A DNA stretch of 64,000 nucleotides from Marinobacter denitrificans (GTDB taxonomy: Bacteria > Pseudomonadota > Gammaproteobacteria > Pseudomonadales > Oleiphilaceae), in assembly GCF_008795955.1 (NCBI RefSeq), contig NZ_VMHN01000007.1, positions 124,001-188,000 of the forward strand, in the 5' to 3' direction. Below the pieces are notes generated by a model that was not told the DNA's origin, did not search any database, and saw only the letters and a list, made by a program, of their open reading frames with translations. The position numbers and the translations under genes were made by a program. This document shows, piece after piece, positions 17,521 through 26,664 of the stretch. The first letter of the stretch is position 1. Every line of letters begins with the position of its first letter.

Positions 17521-18813
17521 ATGGAACACGCTGAATTTAACAACGATCTGCTCGAATTTCTCAACGCCTCCCCCACGCCCTGGCACGCTGTTGCCACCAT
17601 GAAGCAGCGGCTGGACAAGGCAGGCTTCAAGGCTCTGGACGAGAAGGAAGACTGGACTCTCGAGGCCGGGCAGGGCTACTACGCCATCCGTAATGGCTCG
17701 TCTATCGTGGCGTTTCACACCGGTAGGCGGGATGCGGCCGAAGCGGGTATTCGCATGGTGGGCGCCCACACTGACAGCCCCTGCCTGAAAGTGAAGCCGA
17801 ACCCCGAACTTCGCCGCAAGGGTTTTTTCCAGTTGGGCGTGGAAGTCTATGGTGGCGTGTTGTTGAACCCCTGGTTTGACCGCGACCTGTCCCTGGCCGG
17901 CCGGGTAACCTACGTGGACGACTCTGGCCGCGTGAAAGATGCGCTGGTGGATTTCCACAAACCCGTGGCCTACATCCCCAGCCTGGCCATTCACCTGGAC
18001 CGGGAGGCCAACAGCAACCGTACGGTTAACCCGCAAACAGATCTGCCGCCTGTTCTGATGCAGGTGCCAGAGGATGACACCACCCGCTTCGCCGACCTGC
18101 TCACCGACCAGCTCGTACGGGAGCAGCCGGATATCAGTGTCCGCAAGATCCTGGGTTATGAATTGGGTTTCTACGATGCTCAGCCGGCATCGATCGTCGG
18201 GCTGCGTGGAGACTTTATTGCCTCGGCAAGGCTGGACAATCTGCTGAGTTGCTATATCGGGCTGCAGGCGCTGGTTGAGTCGTCAGGGGAGGAGCCTTCC
18301 CTGCTGGTGTGCAATGACCATGAGGAGGTGGGTAGCATGTCTGCAGAGGGCGCCCAGGGACCATTTCTGTCTGCGGTACTGGACCGCTGGTGTGGCGCTG
18401 GCCGGTCGCGTGCGCTTGCCCGTTCAATGATGATCTCGGCGGACAACGCCCACGGTATTCACCCCAACTATATGGACCGGCATGATGAAAATCACGGGCC
18501 GATCCTGAACCAGGGGCCGGTGATCAAGGTTAACCACAACCAGCGTTACGCGACTAACAGCCGCTCGGCGGCACTGTATCGCCACATCAGTGATGAGCTG
18601 GACATGCCGTACCAGACCTTTGTAGTGCGTAGTGATATGGGATGTGGCAGCACGATCGGTCCTTTGACTGCCGGCAACCTCGGGGTAACCACGCTGGATA
18701 TCGGCGTGCCGCAATTTGGCATGCATTCCATTCGGGAACTGGCTGGAACCAGGGACGGTGTAATGCTGTTCAGAGTATTGCGGGAGTTCATGCAGCGGAG
18801 GGAGGTGCTGTAA
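17521..18813 (+). CDS. apeB: M18 family aspartyl-type aminopeptidase
   Basis: Cytosolic dinuclear-zinc aminopeptidase that removes N-terminal, mainly acidic, residues from peptides. The 430-residue protein starts MEHAEFNNDLLEFL and shows the M18 ligand motifs in order: GAHTDSPCLK, SARLDNLLS, NDHEEVGS, ISADNAHG and FGMHSIRE. An upstream in-frame ATG (17461) adds 20 unrelated residues; 17521 has an AGGGA site nine bases upstream. The stop lies one base from the 3' end of the convergent tRNA-Asn. Symbol used as in Pseudomonas-type annotation. Confidence 0.93.
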   Translation: MEHAEFNNDLLEFLNASPTPWHAVATMKQRLDKAGFKALDEKEDWTLEAGQGYYAIRNGSSIVAFHTGRRDAAEAGIRMVGAHTDSPCLKVKPNPELRRKGFFQLGVEVYGGVLLNPWFDRDLSLAGRVTYVDDSGRVKDALVDFHKPVAYIPSLAIHLDREANSNRTVNPQTDLPPVLMQVPEDDTTRFADLLTDQLVREQPDISVRKILGYELGFYDAQPASIVGLRGDFIASARLDNLLSCYIGLQALVESSGEEPSLLVCNDHEEVGSMSAEGAQGPFLSAVLDRWCGAGRSRALARSMMISADNAHGIHPNYMDRHDENHGPILNQGPVIKVNHNQRYATNSRSAALYRHISDELDMPYQTFVVRSDMGCGSTIGPLTAGNLGVTTLDIGVPQFGMHSIRELAGTRDGVMLFRVLREFMQRREVL

Positions 18814-18814
18814 G

Positions 18815-18890
18815 TGGCTCCCCGAGCTGGGCTCGAACCAGCGACAAACGGATTAACAGTCCGTTGCTCTACCAACTGAGCTATCGGGGA
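18815..18890 (-). tRNA. tRNA-Asn (GUU), copy 2
   Basis: Identical over its full 76 nt to the tRNA at 4255-4330, including the encoded CCA. Its 3' end is one base from the stop of the convergent aminopeptidase gene, so the primary transcript must run antisense into apeB. I saw no terminator comparable to that of copy 1 in the adjacent coding sequence. Confidence 0.98.
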
Positions 18891-18910
18891 ACAAAGTCGG
18901 AATGGCGCGC

Positions 18911-18939
18911 ATAATAGGCACTTTCCCCGGTGGCGTCAA
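18911..18939 (-). promoter_or_regulatory. Sigma-70 promoter of tRNA-Asn copy 2
   Basis: On the minus strand TTGACG (18939-18934), a 17-base spacer and TATTAT (18916-18911) stand 20 bases before the mature tRNA. Spacing and the -35 hexamer match those of copy 1, although the spacer differs. Confidence 0.82.
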
Positions 18940-18963
18940 CCCCATGAATTGAAAGGTTAAATT

Positions 18964-19929
18964 TTGTACTACCACTTTCTGGACTACAGACCACCGCCCT
19001 GGTTGCGCAACGGCCATATCCAGTCGGTCTGGCCGACGCTGTTTCGCAAGGTAGCGTTTGCAGCGCCGGTGCGGGAGGTTTTGCCTACCGATGACAACGA
19101 CGAGCTGCATCTGGACTGGTACCGGCAGGGCAGCGAACGGCTGGCGGTATTATCCCACGGTCTGGAAGGCCATAGTCGACGCCCTTACATGCAAGGTCTT
19201 GCACGCGCGCTGTTCAATGACGGCTGGGACGTGTTGACCTGGAATTTCCGCTCCTGCGGCGGCGTGATGAACCATCAGCCCCGCTTCTATCACAGCGGGG
19301 CAACGGCCGATCTCGACAGGGTGGTGAAGCACGGGCTTGGAAACGGGTATAAAGCCGCGTTTCTCTCGGGTTTCAGCATGGGTGGGAATCTCACCCTGCT
19401 GTACCTTGGCCAGCAGTCGGAGCAGGTGGACAGCCGCATCTGCGGTGCCATTACCTATTCCGTACCCTGTGACCTTGCCGGCAGTGCGGATACGCTGGCG
19501 CTGCCCAGTCGGCGCATCTACATGCGTCGCTTCCTGCGGGACCTGCGGGTGAAGATGGAAGAGAAATCGAAGCGGTTTCCGGACCTCATTGATACCGAGG
19601 GCTTTGATAAGATTCGCACTTTCCATGAGTTTGACGATCGCTATACGGCGCCGTTGCACGGTTTCCGGGATGCCCGGGACTATTGGGAAAACTGTTCGGC
19701 ATTGGGGAAGCTCAAAGATATCCGCGTGCCGTCGCTGATCGTCAATGCCGGTGATGACCCGTTTCTGTCCAGGCAGTGTTTTCCGGAGTCCCATGCGCAA
19801 CTGGGGGCGCATGTTCGTCTGGAATCGCCCCGTTGGGGTGGTCATGTGGGGTTTGTCGAGCACGCCGGCGACGGTTACTACTGGTCTGAACGCCGGGCTG
19901 TTGCTCATGCCAGGTCACTGCTGGCTTAA
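18964..19929 (+). CDS. YheT-like alpha/beta hydrolase
   Basis: A 321-residue cytosolic hydrolase of the YheT/ABHD family. It opens with the family signature PPPWLRNGHIQSVWPT, has SHGLEGHSRRPY (oxyanion region), nucleophile elbow GFSMGGN, acid DDPF and histidine GGHVGF. Physiological substrate unknown; family members act on esters. Start is TTG at 18964 with GAAAGG about eight bases upstream, and this start gives the expected N terminus. It is convergent with the esterase gene, 12 bases away. Confidence 0.88.
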   Translation: MYYHFLDYRPPPWLRNGHIQSVWPTLFRKVAFAAPVREVLPTDDNDELHLDWYRQGSERLAVLSHGLEGHSRRPYMQGLARALFNDGWDVLTWNFRSCGGVMNHQPRFYHSGATADLDRVVKHGLGNGYKAAFLSGFSMGGNLTLLYLGQQSEQVDSRICGAITYSVPCDLAGSADTLALPSRRIYMRRFLRDLRVKMEEKSKRFPDLIDTEGFDKIRTFHEFDDRYTAPLHGFRDARDYWENCSALGKLKDIRVPSLIVNAGDDPFLSRQCFPESHAQLGAHVRLESPRWGGHVGFVEHAGDGYYWSERRAVAHARSLLA

Positions 19930-19941
19930 AAACGGGGTTGA

Positions 19942-20574
19942 TTAGTGGCGCAGCATGGGTTCCAGTACCGGCCAGACATTATCCAGTAGCTGGCTCTGCG
20001 CCTCGGCCGTCGGATGAATGTCATCATCCTGCATCATGCCTTCCTGGTCATAGATGCCATCAAGGAAGAAAGGCACCAGTTCGGTGTCCTGTTCGTTCGC
20101 CAGCTCCGGATAAATCTTCGCGAAGGCGCTGGTATAGCGCTGGCCATAATTGGGGGGAATCTGCATGCCTACGAGCAGTGCCCTGGCGCCGGCTTCATTC
20201 ACGTGCTCGATCATGCTGGAGAGGTTGCGACGGATGACCTGAGGCGGGAAGCCCCGCAGGCCGTCGTTGCCCCCGAGTTCGATAATGACGATGTCCGGGT
20301 CGTTTTTTTCCAGCAGTTTGGGCAGGCGCCGCAAGCCGCCGTCGGTGGTCTCTCCGCTTATGCTGGCGTTTACCACCTGCCACTGATCAAGGCCTTCTTC
20401 GTCCAGGCGTTCCTTCAGCAGGGCGACCCAGGCTTCTTCGGTCTGTACGCCATAGGCTGCACTGAGGCTGTCACCAAAAATCATCAGTGTGTTCTGGCTG
20501 GCCTGTGCTTGCACACCGACACAAATTAAAGCTATGAAAACTATTGATCTCAGGCGTAAAAATACCGTATGCAT
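19942..20574 (-). CDS. tesA: Periplasmic SGNH arylesterase/acyl-CoA thioesterase (TesA-like)
   Basis: A 210-residue GDSL/SGNH hydrolase with signal peptide (about 1-25, ending QAQA|S). Family blocks are GDSLSAAYG (catalytic Ser), SGETT (Gly), GGNDGLRG (Asn) and DDIHP (Asp/His). TesA-type enzymes hydrolyse acyl thioesters and esters in the periplasm. The gene is divergent from an ABC ATPase/permease pair, the same arrangement as tesA-ybbA-ybbP in E. coli, which supports the call. Confidence 0.93.
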   Translation of the reverse strand: MHTVFLRLRSIVFIALICVGVQAQASQNTLMIFGDSLSAAYGVQTEEAWVALLKERLDEEGLDQWQVVNASISGETTDGGLRRLPKLLEKNDPDIVIIELGGNDGLRGFPPQVIRRNLSSMIEHVNEAGARALLVGMQIPPNYGQRYTSAFAKIYPELANEQDTELVPFFLDGIYDQEGMMQDDDIHPTAEAQSQLLDNVWPVLEPMLRH

Positions 20575-20612
20575 AGAGTAGTTACTTCCAATAAACCCGT
20601 TGTGGAGAACCC

Positions 20613-21347
20613 GTGAGCGACCTAAGCGAGCACAAATCGGATAGTCAGCGCGTTATCCTGAAAGTCAGTGACCTGACCCACAAGGTTAGCCTGGAGACTG
20701 ATACGTTGACGATCTTGCAGGGGGTCAGTCTGGAAATCAACCGCGGCGAGTCCGTCGCGATTGTTGGCCGCTCCGGTTCCGGCAAAACCACCTTACTGGG
20801 GCTGCTGGCCGGGCTGGATACCCCATCTGAAGGCACCGTTGAGCTTGATGGGGCGGTGATCAGCCAGCTCAGCGAGGATGAGCGCGCAAAACTCCGGTCC
20901 CGCCGGGTCGGTTTCGTGTTCCAGTCATTTCAGTTGTTGCCCGCCCTGACGGCGCTGGAGAATGTCATGTTGCCGTTGGAACTCGGCGGTTTTGACAGCC
21001 CGGACAAAAAAGCGCGGGATTTGCTGGAACGGGTCGGGCTCGGGGAACGCCTGTCCCACACCCCAAGGCAGCTCTCCGGCGGCGAGCAACAACGCGTGGC
21101 CATCGCCCGCGCCTTTGCTTCAGAACCTGCCATCCTGTTTGCCGATGAGCCCACGGGTAATCTGGACAACCATACTGGCGCGGAGGTGTCAGACCTGTTG
21201 ATGACGCTGAACCGGGAGCAGGGAACAACGCTGGTCATGGTCACCCATGATGAGCGGCTTGCCGCCCGGTGCGCCCGACACTTCAACATTGAAGCCGGTA
21301 TCCTGACCGAACCGTCCGTCTCAGAGCAGCCGGAAGCGGTGAACTGA
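20613..21347 (+). CDS. ybbA: ABC transporter ATP-binding protein (YbbA-like, LolD/MacB class)
   Basis: A 244-residue nucleotide-binding subunit with Walker A GRSGSGKTT, Q-loop VFQSFQLLP, signature LSGGEQQR, Walker B AILFADEPTGNLD and switch histidine VTHDE. The sequence type is that of the LolD/MacB/FtsE branch that powers mechanotransmission or lipoprotein handling rather than solute import. GTG start at 20613 with GGAG seven bases upstream. The stop overlaps the permease start (TGATG). Confidence 0.93.
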   Translation: MSDLSEHKSDSQRVILKVSDLTHKVSLETDTLTILQGVSLEINRGESVAIVGRSGSGKTTLLGLLAGLDTPSEGTVELDGAVISQLSEDERAKLRSRRVGFVFQSFQLLPALTALENVMLPLELGGFDSPDKKARDLLERVGLGERLSHTPRQLSGGEQQRVAIARAFASEPAILFADEPTGNLDNHTGAEVSDLLMTLNREQGTTLVMVTHDERLAARCARHFNIEAGILTEPSVSEQPEAVN

Positions 21348-23833
21348 TGGGCGCCTCGAAGAAGCTGACGTCGGTCAAACGCGACTGGCGCGAAAGAGAC
21401 GTCCGCGTTGTTCTCTCCGCGCTGATCATCGCGGTTGCTACGGTGGCTACCATTGCCCTGTTTGCCAGCCAACTTCAGCGCACACTGGTGTCTTCTGCCA
21501 GTTCTTTCCTTGCGGCCGATCGACAGCTGGAAGCGGAAAACGGCAGGCCCGTCCCAGAAGCCTGGATGCAGGAGGCCGAGCAAAGGGGGCTGGAAACCGG
21601 TCGCATGATCGAGTTTTCCACCATGGTTTATGGTGCGGACAATTTCCAATTGGTGTCGATCAAGGCGGTGAATGACGCCTATCCGTTGCGGGGCCAGGTG
21701 GAATACCAGGAAGGCCTGGACGCGCCCAGACAAACGGTCAGTCATGGGCCGGGGCCCGGAGAAGTGTGGCTTAACCCACGCCTGTTGCGGTTACTGGAAC
21801 TTGAAGTTGGCGATACCCTGGAGGTGGGTAACCATGAGCTGAGCATTTCCGGCCTGCTGGTTCGTGAGCCCGATGGGGGCTTCCGAATGTCCTCGTTGGC
21901 GCCGCGGGTAATGATGCACGTGGATGACGTGGAAGCCACCGAGGTGATTCAGGAAGGCAGCCGGGTGGAGTATGTGTATCTGTTTGCAGGCGATGAGTCT
22001 GCCTTGAACGATTACTACCGCTGGCTGCAACCACAGCTGGAGCCGAGCCATGAGTGGGAAGGCGTGCGCGACGGAGAAACCTTCTCCGAGTCTCTGGAGC
22101 GGGCAGAGCGTTTCCTGCTGCTGGGTGGCAGCCTGGCGGTAATGCTGGCGGCGGTTGCTGTTGCGGTGGCCAGTCGCCAGTACGCGTTATCACAGAGGGA
22201 CACCGTTGCCCTGCTGAAAACCCTGGGCGTTAGCAGCAAAGGGATAGGCCGGCTGTATATCCGTCGCCTCGCTCTCTGGGGGATTGCAGGTGCTATCGGA
22301 GGACTGCTGGTGGCCCTGCCTCTGTATTGGCTTCTCTCCAGCGTGCTGGGGGATGTCCTGGAGCGTCAGATCGATTATCAGCTTGACCCCAACGCACTGG
22401 TGCCAGCACTTCTGACCGCTTTGGTGTCCCTGTTTGCGTTTGCCTACCCGCCCATTAGAAGGTTGCGCAATGTTCCGGCCATGAGAGTATTGCGAAGCCA
22501 GCCTGGCGAATCCGGCCGCGAGGCGATTCCGGATCTGATCATTGCAGTGGTGGCCATATTTGGTCTGGTTTGGATGTATGCCCGGGAAGTGTCCCTGGTG
22601 TTGTCGCTGCTGGGTGGGCTTGTACTGCTGCTTGGCACCCTCGGGTTGTTGGGATGGTTGCTGGTGAGCACCCTGCGCAGGATCAGTGGCGGCGGCAATG
22701 CGTGGCGGCTTGCACTGGTCGGGCTGTATCGTCATCGTCGGGCCAGTCTCTCCCAGATTGCCGTGTTTGCAATGACACTGATGCTGGCGGCCACACTGAT
22801 ATTGGTCAGAACCTCGTTGCTGAGTGACTGGCAGGCACAGTTGCCGGAAGATACGCCCAATCATTTCCTTATCAACATCGCCCCCCAGGCAGTCGATGAG
22901 GTAGACGAATTCTGGGCAGAGCGCGGGTATCCGCTGGAGCAATTGTATCCCATGGTGCGCGGCCGGCTTACCGAGCTGAACGGACAGCCTGTCAAGGAAG
23001 CGGTAACCAAGGAAGAGCGTGTCGGTGCCCTCAACCGCGAACTCAATCTGACCTGGATGGACACATTGCCCGAAGACAATGAAATCGTGGCAGGAGAGTG
23101 GTTTACCAGGGGGCAAACCGACGGCGTGTCCATCGAGGCGGAGCTGGCCGGCAAACTCGGAGTCAAAGTGGGCGATGAGCTTGGCTTCACCATCGGGTCA
23201 GACAAGGTGACAGAGACAGTTACCAGTATCCGGACGGTCCAGTGGGACAGCATGAAGCCCAATTTCTACATGGCATTTCCGCCCGGAGGCGGGCTTGACG
23301 ATATGCCGGCTACCTGGATTACCGCGTTCTTCCTTCCGCCCGACATGAAAGGAAAACTTAACGAATTTTCGCGACAATTCCCGACCGTGTCTGTGCTGGA
23401 AATCGACCATGTCATTGAGCGTATACAGGAAATCGTGCGGCAGGTAACACAGGCCATCGAAGCCATCCTGGCACTGATTCTGGCCGCGGCCCTGGTGGTT
23501 ATGGCCGCCGTGGTCAGCGCCACCATGCAGGACCGGCAGCGCGAAGGTGCCTTACTACGAACCCTTGGTGGCCGGCAGTCGCTGCTGGTGAGAAGCACCA
23601 TGCTGGAGTTTGCATTGCTTGGCTTCTTTGCCGGCATCCTTGGGGTGGCGGCCGCGGAAGGCGCGGTCTGGGCACTGCAGTTCCGAATGTTTGAGGGGGA
23701 ATTTCGCTGGCACTGGCAGGCCATTCTGCCAATTCCGCTACTCAGTGCGCTGGTACTCGCGATGTTTGGCCGCTGGCAGTTGAAACCGGTGCTGAGTGTG
23801 TCGCCAATGCTGCTGCTGCGGCGTCTGGAGTAG
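21347..23833 (+). CDS. ybbP: FtsX-family ABC permease (YbbP-like), 10 predicted membrane helices
   Basis: An 828-residue permease with an N-terminal membrane helix (about 20-40), a large periplasmic region, an FtsX core at about 255-385, further helices at about 395-445 and 475-495, a second periplasmic region, and a second FtsX core at about 705-825. The length and duplicated arrangement match E. coli YbbP (804 aa). With the ATPase it forms a complex whose substrate is unknown; the conserved neighbour TesA suggests a link to lipid or ester metabolism. Confidence 0.9.
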   Translation: MGASKKLTSVKRDWRERDVRVVLSALIIAVATVATIALFASQLQRTLVSSASSFLAADRQLEAENGRPVPEAWMQEAEQRGLETGRMIEFSTMVYGADNFQLVSIKAVNDAYPLRGQVEYQEGLDAPRQTVSHGPGPGEVWLNPRLLRLLELEVGDTLEVGNHELSISGLLVREPDGGFRMSSLAPRVMMHVDDVEATEVIQEGSRVEYVYLFAGDESALNDYYRWLQPQLEPSHEWEGVRDGETFSESLERAERFLLLGGSLAVMLAAVAVAVASRQYALSQRDTVALLKTLGVSSKGIGRLYIRRLALWGIAGAIGGLLVALPLYWLLSSVLGDVLERQIDYQLDPNALVPALLTALVSLFAFAYPPIRRLRNVPAMRVLRSQPGESGREAIPDLIIAVVAIFGLVWMYAREVSLVLSLLGGLVLLLGTLGLLGWLLVSTLRRISGGGNAWRLALVGLYRHRRASLSQIAVFAMTLMLAATLILVRTSLLSDWQAQLPEDTPNHFLINIAPQAVDEVDEFWAERGYPLEQLYPMVRGRLTELNGQPVKEAVTKEERVGALNRELNLTWMDTLPEDNEIVAGEWFTRGQTDGVSIEAELAGKLGVKVGDELGFTIGSDKVTETVTSIRTVQWDSMKPNFYMAFPPGGGLDDMPATWITAFFLPPDMKGKLNEFSRQFPTVSVLEIDHVIERIQEIVRQVTQAIEAILALILAAALVVMAAVVSATMQDRQREGALLRTLGGRQSLLVRSTMLEFALLGFFAGILGVAAAEGAVWALQFRMFEGEFRWHWQAILPIPLLSALVLAMFGRWQLKPVLSVSPMLLLRRLE

Positions 23834-23875
23834 CGCAGCGGGGCTGCGCAAGCACGGCTGGCTGAGAGTCGGGAA

Positions 23876-24664
23876 TTAACGGTAGTTGGAGAGTATCTCC
23901 TCCAGCTCACCGTTTTCCTTCATGGCTTGAAGCTCACGGTTAAAGGATTGAGCAAAGCTCTCGCAGTCTTTCCTGAGCATCAGTCGAAAACCGTATTGGC
24001 TCAGCTTGGTCGAAGTGGTGCGAAATTCACCTTGCATGTTTTCGTTGCGCAGTATCCACCTGCCGACCAGTTGGTCTGCAACTGCAGCATCCATGTCTTC
24101 TCCGTGGAGTACATAGTGGAACATGTCTTTGTCACGGGAAACATCAAAACGCTTGATTGTGCCCGCCAGGAAGTGAGGTTCCAGAGCGGGGTAATGGTAA
24201 CCGAGGTGTGTCACCAGCGTGCGTGAGAACAGGTCCTCAGGCGCTTCAAATTCCAGGGCTGAATCCTTGGGCACAAACAGCACTTCCTCGATATCCACGA
24301 TGGGGTCGGTAAAGGCGAACTCATCGGGATTGTCGGTCCACTCCCTGGCGCGGGGAGTGGCGTCGATATAGCCTTCCTTGAGCATCTGGTCCACGCGTTT
24401 GCGAGGAATCTGTTCAGGAATTACCACGTAGTCCAGGCGGTCTGCAATCGCGGTGACCACGTCCCACATGATGCCGGACTGTTTTCCGTTCTCGTTGATG
24501 AGATAGGGCGGGTAGCCATTGGGAGAGACATTGAAGCGGACAACCCGCTCAGCATTCCGGGTGGCTGCTTGCTCTGTGGCGAGTGCGTTTGTTCCCGACA
24601 GGAGTGAGAGTGACAGTAAAACAAAAACTAGCGGCAGGTGCCGGTTGGATGATGCGGTGCGCAT
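23876..24664 (-). CDS. Periplasmic solute-binding protein, family 3-like (orphan)
   Basis: A 262-residue protein with a signal peptide (about 10-29) and a periplasmic binding fold of the SBP_bac_3 type: VRFNVSPNGYPPYLI, GIMWDVVTAIADRLDY, DATPRAREWTDNPDEFAFTDPI, and a C-terminal ELQAMKENGELEEILSNY. Such proteins bind amino acids or similar ligands. No permease or ATPase of the amino-acid type is adjacent, so it may feed a distant transporter or act as a sensor. It is convergent with ybbP, 42 bases away. Confidence 0.85.
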   Translation of the reverse strand: MRTASSNRHLPLVFVLLSLSLLSGTNALATEQAATRNAERVVRFNVSPNGYPPYLINENGKQSGIMWDVVTAIADRLDYVVIPEQIPRKRVDQMLKEGYIDATPRAREWTDNPDEFAFTDPIVDIEEVLFVPKDSALEFEAPEDLFSRTLVTHLGYHYPALEPHFLAGTIKRFDVSRDKDMFHYVLHGEDMDAAVADQLVGRWILRNENMQGEFRTTSTKLSQYGFRLMLRKDCESFAQSFNRELQAMKENGELEEILSNYR

Positions 24665-24811
24665 AGATGCGAGGCTCTGAATTCATCAAAAGAACAAACC
24701 CGGCTACATCCCTGCCAGCGAGTCAGAATTGTCACTTTTTCCTGTGTTGATTTCAATGATTTGATTAGAATGTTTTTGTCACAGAGGGCTGTTTTGATCT
24801 GTGTCACTACA

Positions 24812-24844
24812 GCCCGGACACGCCATATATCGCTGTGCCCGGGC
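24812..24844 (-). terminator. Terminator-like hairpin after the alcohol dehydrogenase operon
   Basis: GCCCGGACAC (24812-24821) pairs with GTGCCCGGGC (24835-24844), nine of ten positions matching, 13 bases beyond the dehydrogenase stop. There is no T run on the minus strand, so its efficiency is uncertain. The rest of the 24665-24856 gap shows no gene. Confidence 0.5.
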
Positions 24845-24856
24845 CTCCCCGTTCGC

Positions 24857-26044
24857 TCAGGCCCAGGCTCTTTTCAGAACCGCCCGGGCGTCTTCCAGCG
24901 TCACTTCTTTCGGGTTGAACATCATGGAACCGTCATCCATGGCCATCTCGGCAATGGTGTCCAGTTGGTGCTCTTCTACAGTGCCGGTTTCTTTCAGGGT
25001 ACGGGGCAACTTGCAACGCTTGAACAGTTCATCACGCAGCTTGCGAAGAGCGGAAATACTGGCTTCGGCGCGGCGACTGGCCGGGGTGGCGGCATAAACC
25101 TCCGGCCCCTCGATATAAAGCAGCAGTTCGCCCAGCGGGCCCCGGATCGTCTCCAGGTTGTATTCCAGAACGTAAGGCAGGTAAAGGCTCATGCACAACC
25201 CGTGGGGCAGGTGACAGATGGCACCGGTGGCATGGCCGAGGGCATGAACAAGGCCGACCATGGAGTTGGAGAACGCAATGCCGGCCATGGTTGATGCCTG
25301 CGCCAGCTCCAGCCGGCCGTCACTGTCCTTGGGATTGTCCATTACTTTCAGCAGTGACGCGCTGATTTTCTTGATCGCGGCCGTTGCATAGGCATCACTG
25401 AGCGGGTTCTTCGCCATGCAGGTGAACGCTTCCGTGGCATGGGTCATGGCGTCCATTGCTGTTGCCGCAGTAATGTGCGGCGGCAATGTAAGCGTCATTC
25501 TCGGGTCGATAACCGCGGCGTTGGGCAGCAGGAATGACGAGGTGAATGGCAGTTTTACGGACTTGGCCGTGTCGGTTATTACTGCAACGGAGGTGACTTC
25601 AGATCCGGTGCCGGCAGTGGTTGGTACCACCAGAAATGGCTTAAGCGGGTGTTTGATAATGCCCGCGCCGCTGTACTCGGCAATATTGTCGCCACCTTCA
25701 GAGACCAGGATGTTCACCGCCTTGGCGGTATCAATGGCGGAGCCACCACCCACCGCAATGAGAGAGTCGCACTTTTCACGGCGGTAGATCCCGGCAATAT
25801 CCTTCACCACGCCGGTGGAGGAGTCTGGCGGAACATCATCGTAGATACTGATGATTTCCAGGCCGCTTTCTTCACAGGCAGCAATGACCGGGTCAAGCAG
25901 GCCAGCGGCGCGAACGCCTTTGTCGGTCACAATCATCGGACGCTTGGCGCCCAGGCCGGTCAGTTCATAGGGAATGTGTTCCAGCGCCGCTTTACCGGCA
26001 ATTACCTTAACCGGGCAGAAAAACTCATAGTATTGGTTGGTCAT
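24857..26044 (-). CDS. Iron-containing alcohol dehydrogenase
   Basis: A 395-residue type III alcohol dehydrogenase that interconverts primary alcohols or diols and aldehydes with NAD(H). It has the cofactor motif GGGSAIDTAKA, the GTGSEVT loop, and the metal-binding residues in TAMDAMTHATEAF and HALGHATGAICHLPHG. The gene directly follows, with a one-base overlap (TAATG), a gene for a small conserved protein, so both should be cotranscribed. In an alkane- or fatty-alcohol-using marine genus an aliphatic alcohol is a reasonable substrate, but that is inference. Confidence 0.92.
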   Translation of the reverse strand: MTNQYYEFFCPVKVIAGKAALEHIPYELTGLGAKRPMIVTDKGVRAAGLLDPVIAACEESGLEIISIYDDVPPDSSTGVVKDIAGIYRREKCDSLIAVGGGSAIDTAKAVNILVSEGGDNIAEYSGAGIIKHPLKPFLVVPTTAGTGSEVTSVAVITDTAKSVKLPFTSSFLLPNAAVIDPRMTLTLPPHITAATAMDAMTHATEAFTCMAKNPLSDAYATAAIKKISASLLKVMDNPKDSDGRLELAQASTMAGIAFSNSMVGLVHALGHATGAICHLPHGLCMSLYLPYVLEYNLETIRGPLGELLLYIEGPEVYAATPASRRAEASISALRKLRDELFKRCKLPRTLKETGTVEEHQLDTIAEMAMDDGSMMFNPKEVTLEDARAVLKRAWA

Positions 26045-26589
26045 TATGCTCTCACCGTCTCGACAAAATTGGATGCTACCTTGAGGTAAATACGAGCCGC
26101 ACTGAAGAGTTTCTCGGGCAGGTGCAGGTTCGAGGGGTATTCCTTTACGGCACGTTCTGCCACCAGTTTGGGCAGAATGAAGGTTTCAAGCCGGTTCAGA
26201 ATCCTGGTCATGCGGATTGCATAACTGATATCCCCATCGACCAGCATGCGGTCGTTGGCAAAGGCTACGGACGTTTTCTCCTGGAATGACAGAACCAGAA
26301 AGGCATGGGCAATGTGCTTGAACTGGATGGACAGGTCGACTGGCCGGGGGGCGGTGTTCCCATGGTAGTGGAATCGGCCATTGCCGATGTGCTCCACAAT
26401 AAGCCGGGAACCGTCAGGCATCACCATCATTTCAAACAGGAAGCCGTCGGGCAGGGCCCGGGCTTCCTTCTGTACGGCAGCGTCAATTTCGCTGACGGCC
26501 TGAAGCGCGCGCCCCATGACCTGGAACATCAGCTCCACATAAAGCCGGCGGGCCTGGAAGACCATCGGCTGGATACGTTTCGCGAGCAT
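26044..26589 (-). CDS. Conserved protein of unknown function, cotranscribed with the alcohol dehydrogenase
   Basis: A 181-residue soluble protein without signal peptide or membrane helix. It has a mixed alpha/beta pattern with FLFEMMVMPDGSRLIVEHIGNGRFHY in the centre and a helical C-terminal half rich in basic and hydrophobic residues. I do not recognise a catalytic motif. A lipid-binding SCP2-like fold was considered but there is no firm support. Its stop overlaps the dehydrogenase start, so a role in the same alcohol or aldehyde pathway is likely. Confidence 0.7.
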   Translation of the reverse strand: MLAKRIQPMVFQARRLYVELMFQVMGRALQAVSEIDAAVQKEARALPDGFLFEMMVMPDGSRLIVEHIGNGRFHYHGNTAPRPVDLSIQFKHIAHAFLVLSFQEKTSVAFANDRMLVDGDISYAIRMTRILNRLETFILPKLVAERAVKEYPSNLHLPEKLFSAARIYLKVASNFVETVRA

Positions 26590-26623
26590 GGCAATCGTCC
26601 GATTGTTGTTTCGATATCTCGAT

Positions 26624-26645
26624 TTTTAGAGTTATTGCTCTAAAA
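26624..26645. promoter_or_regulatory. Perfect palindrome upstream of the alcohol dehydrogenase operon
   Basis: TTTTAGAG / CTCTAAAA (26624-26631 and 26638-26645) with a six-base centre lies 35 bases before the start of the 181-residue gene. There is no T run after it on the minus strand, which fits an operator better than a terminator of the preceding M48 gene. The binding protein is unknown. Confidence 0.45.
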
Positions 26646-26664
26646 GTCAATGCGGACGATGACG

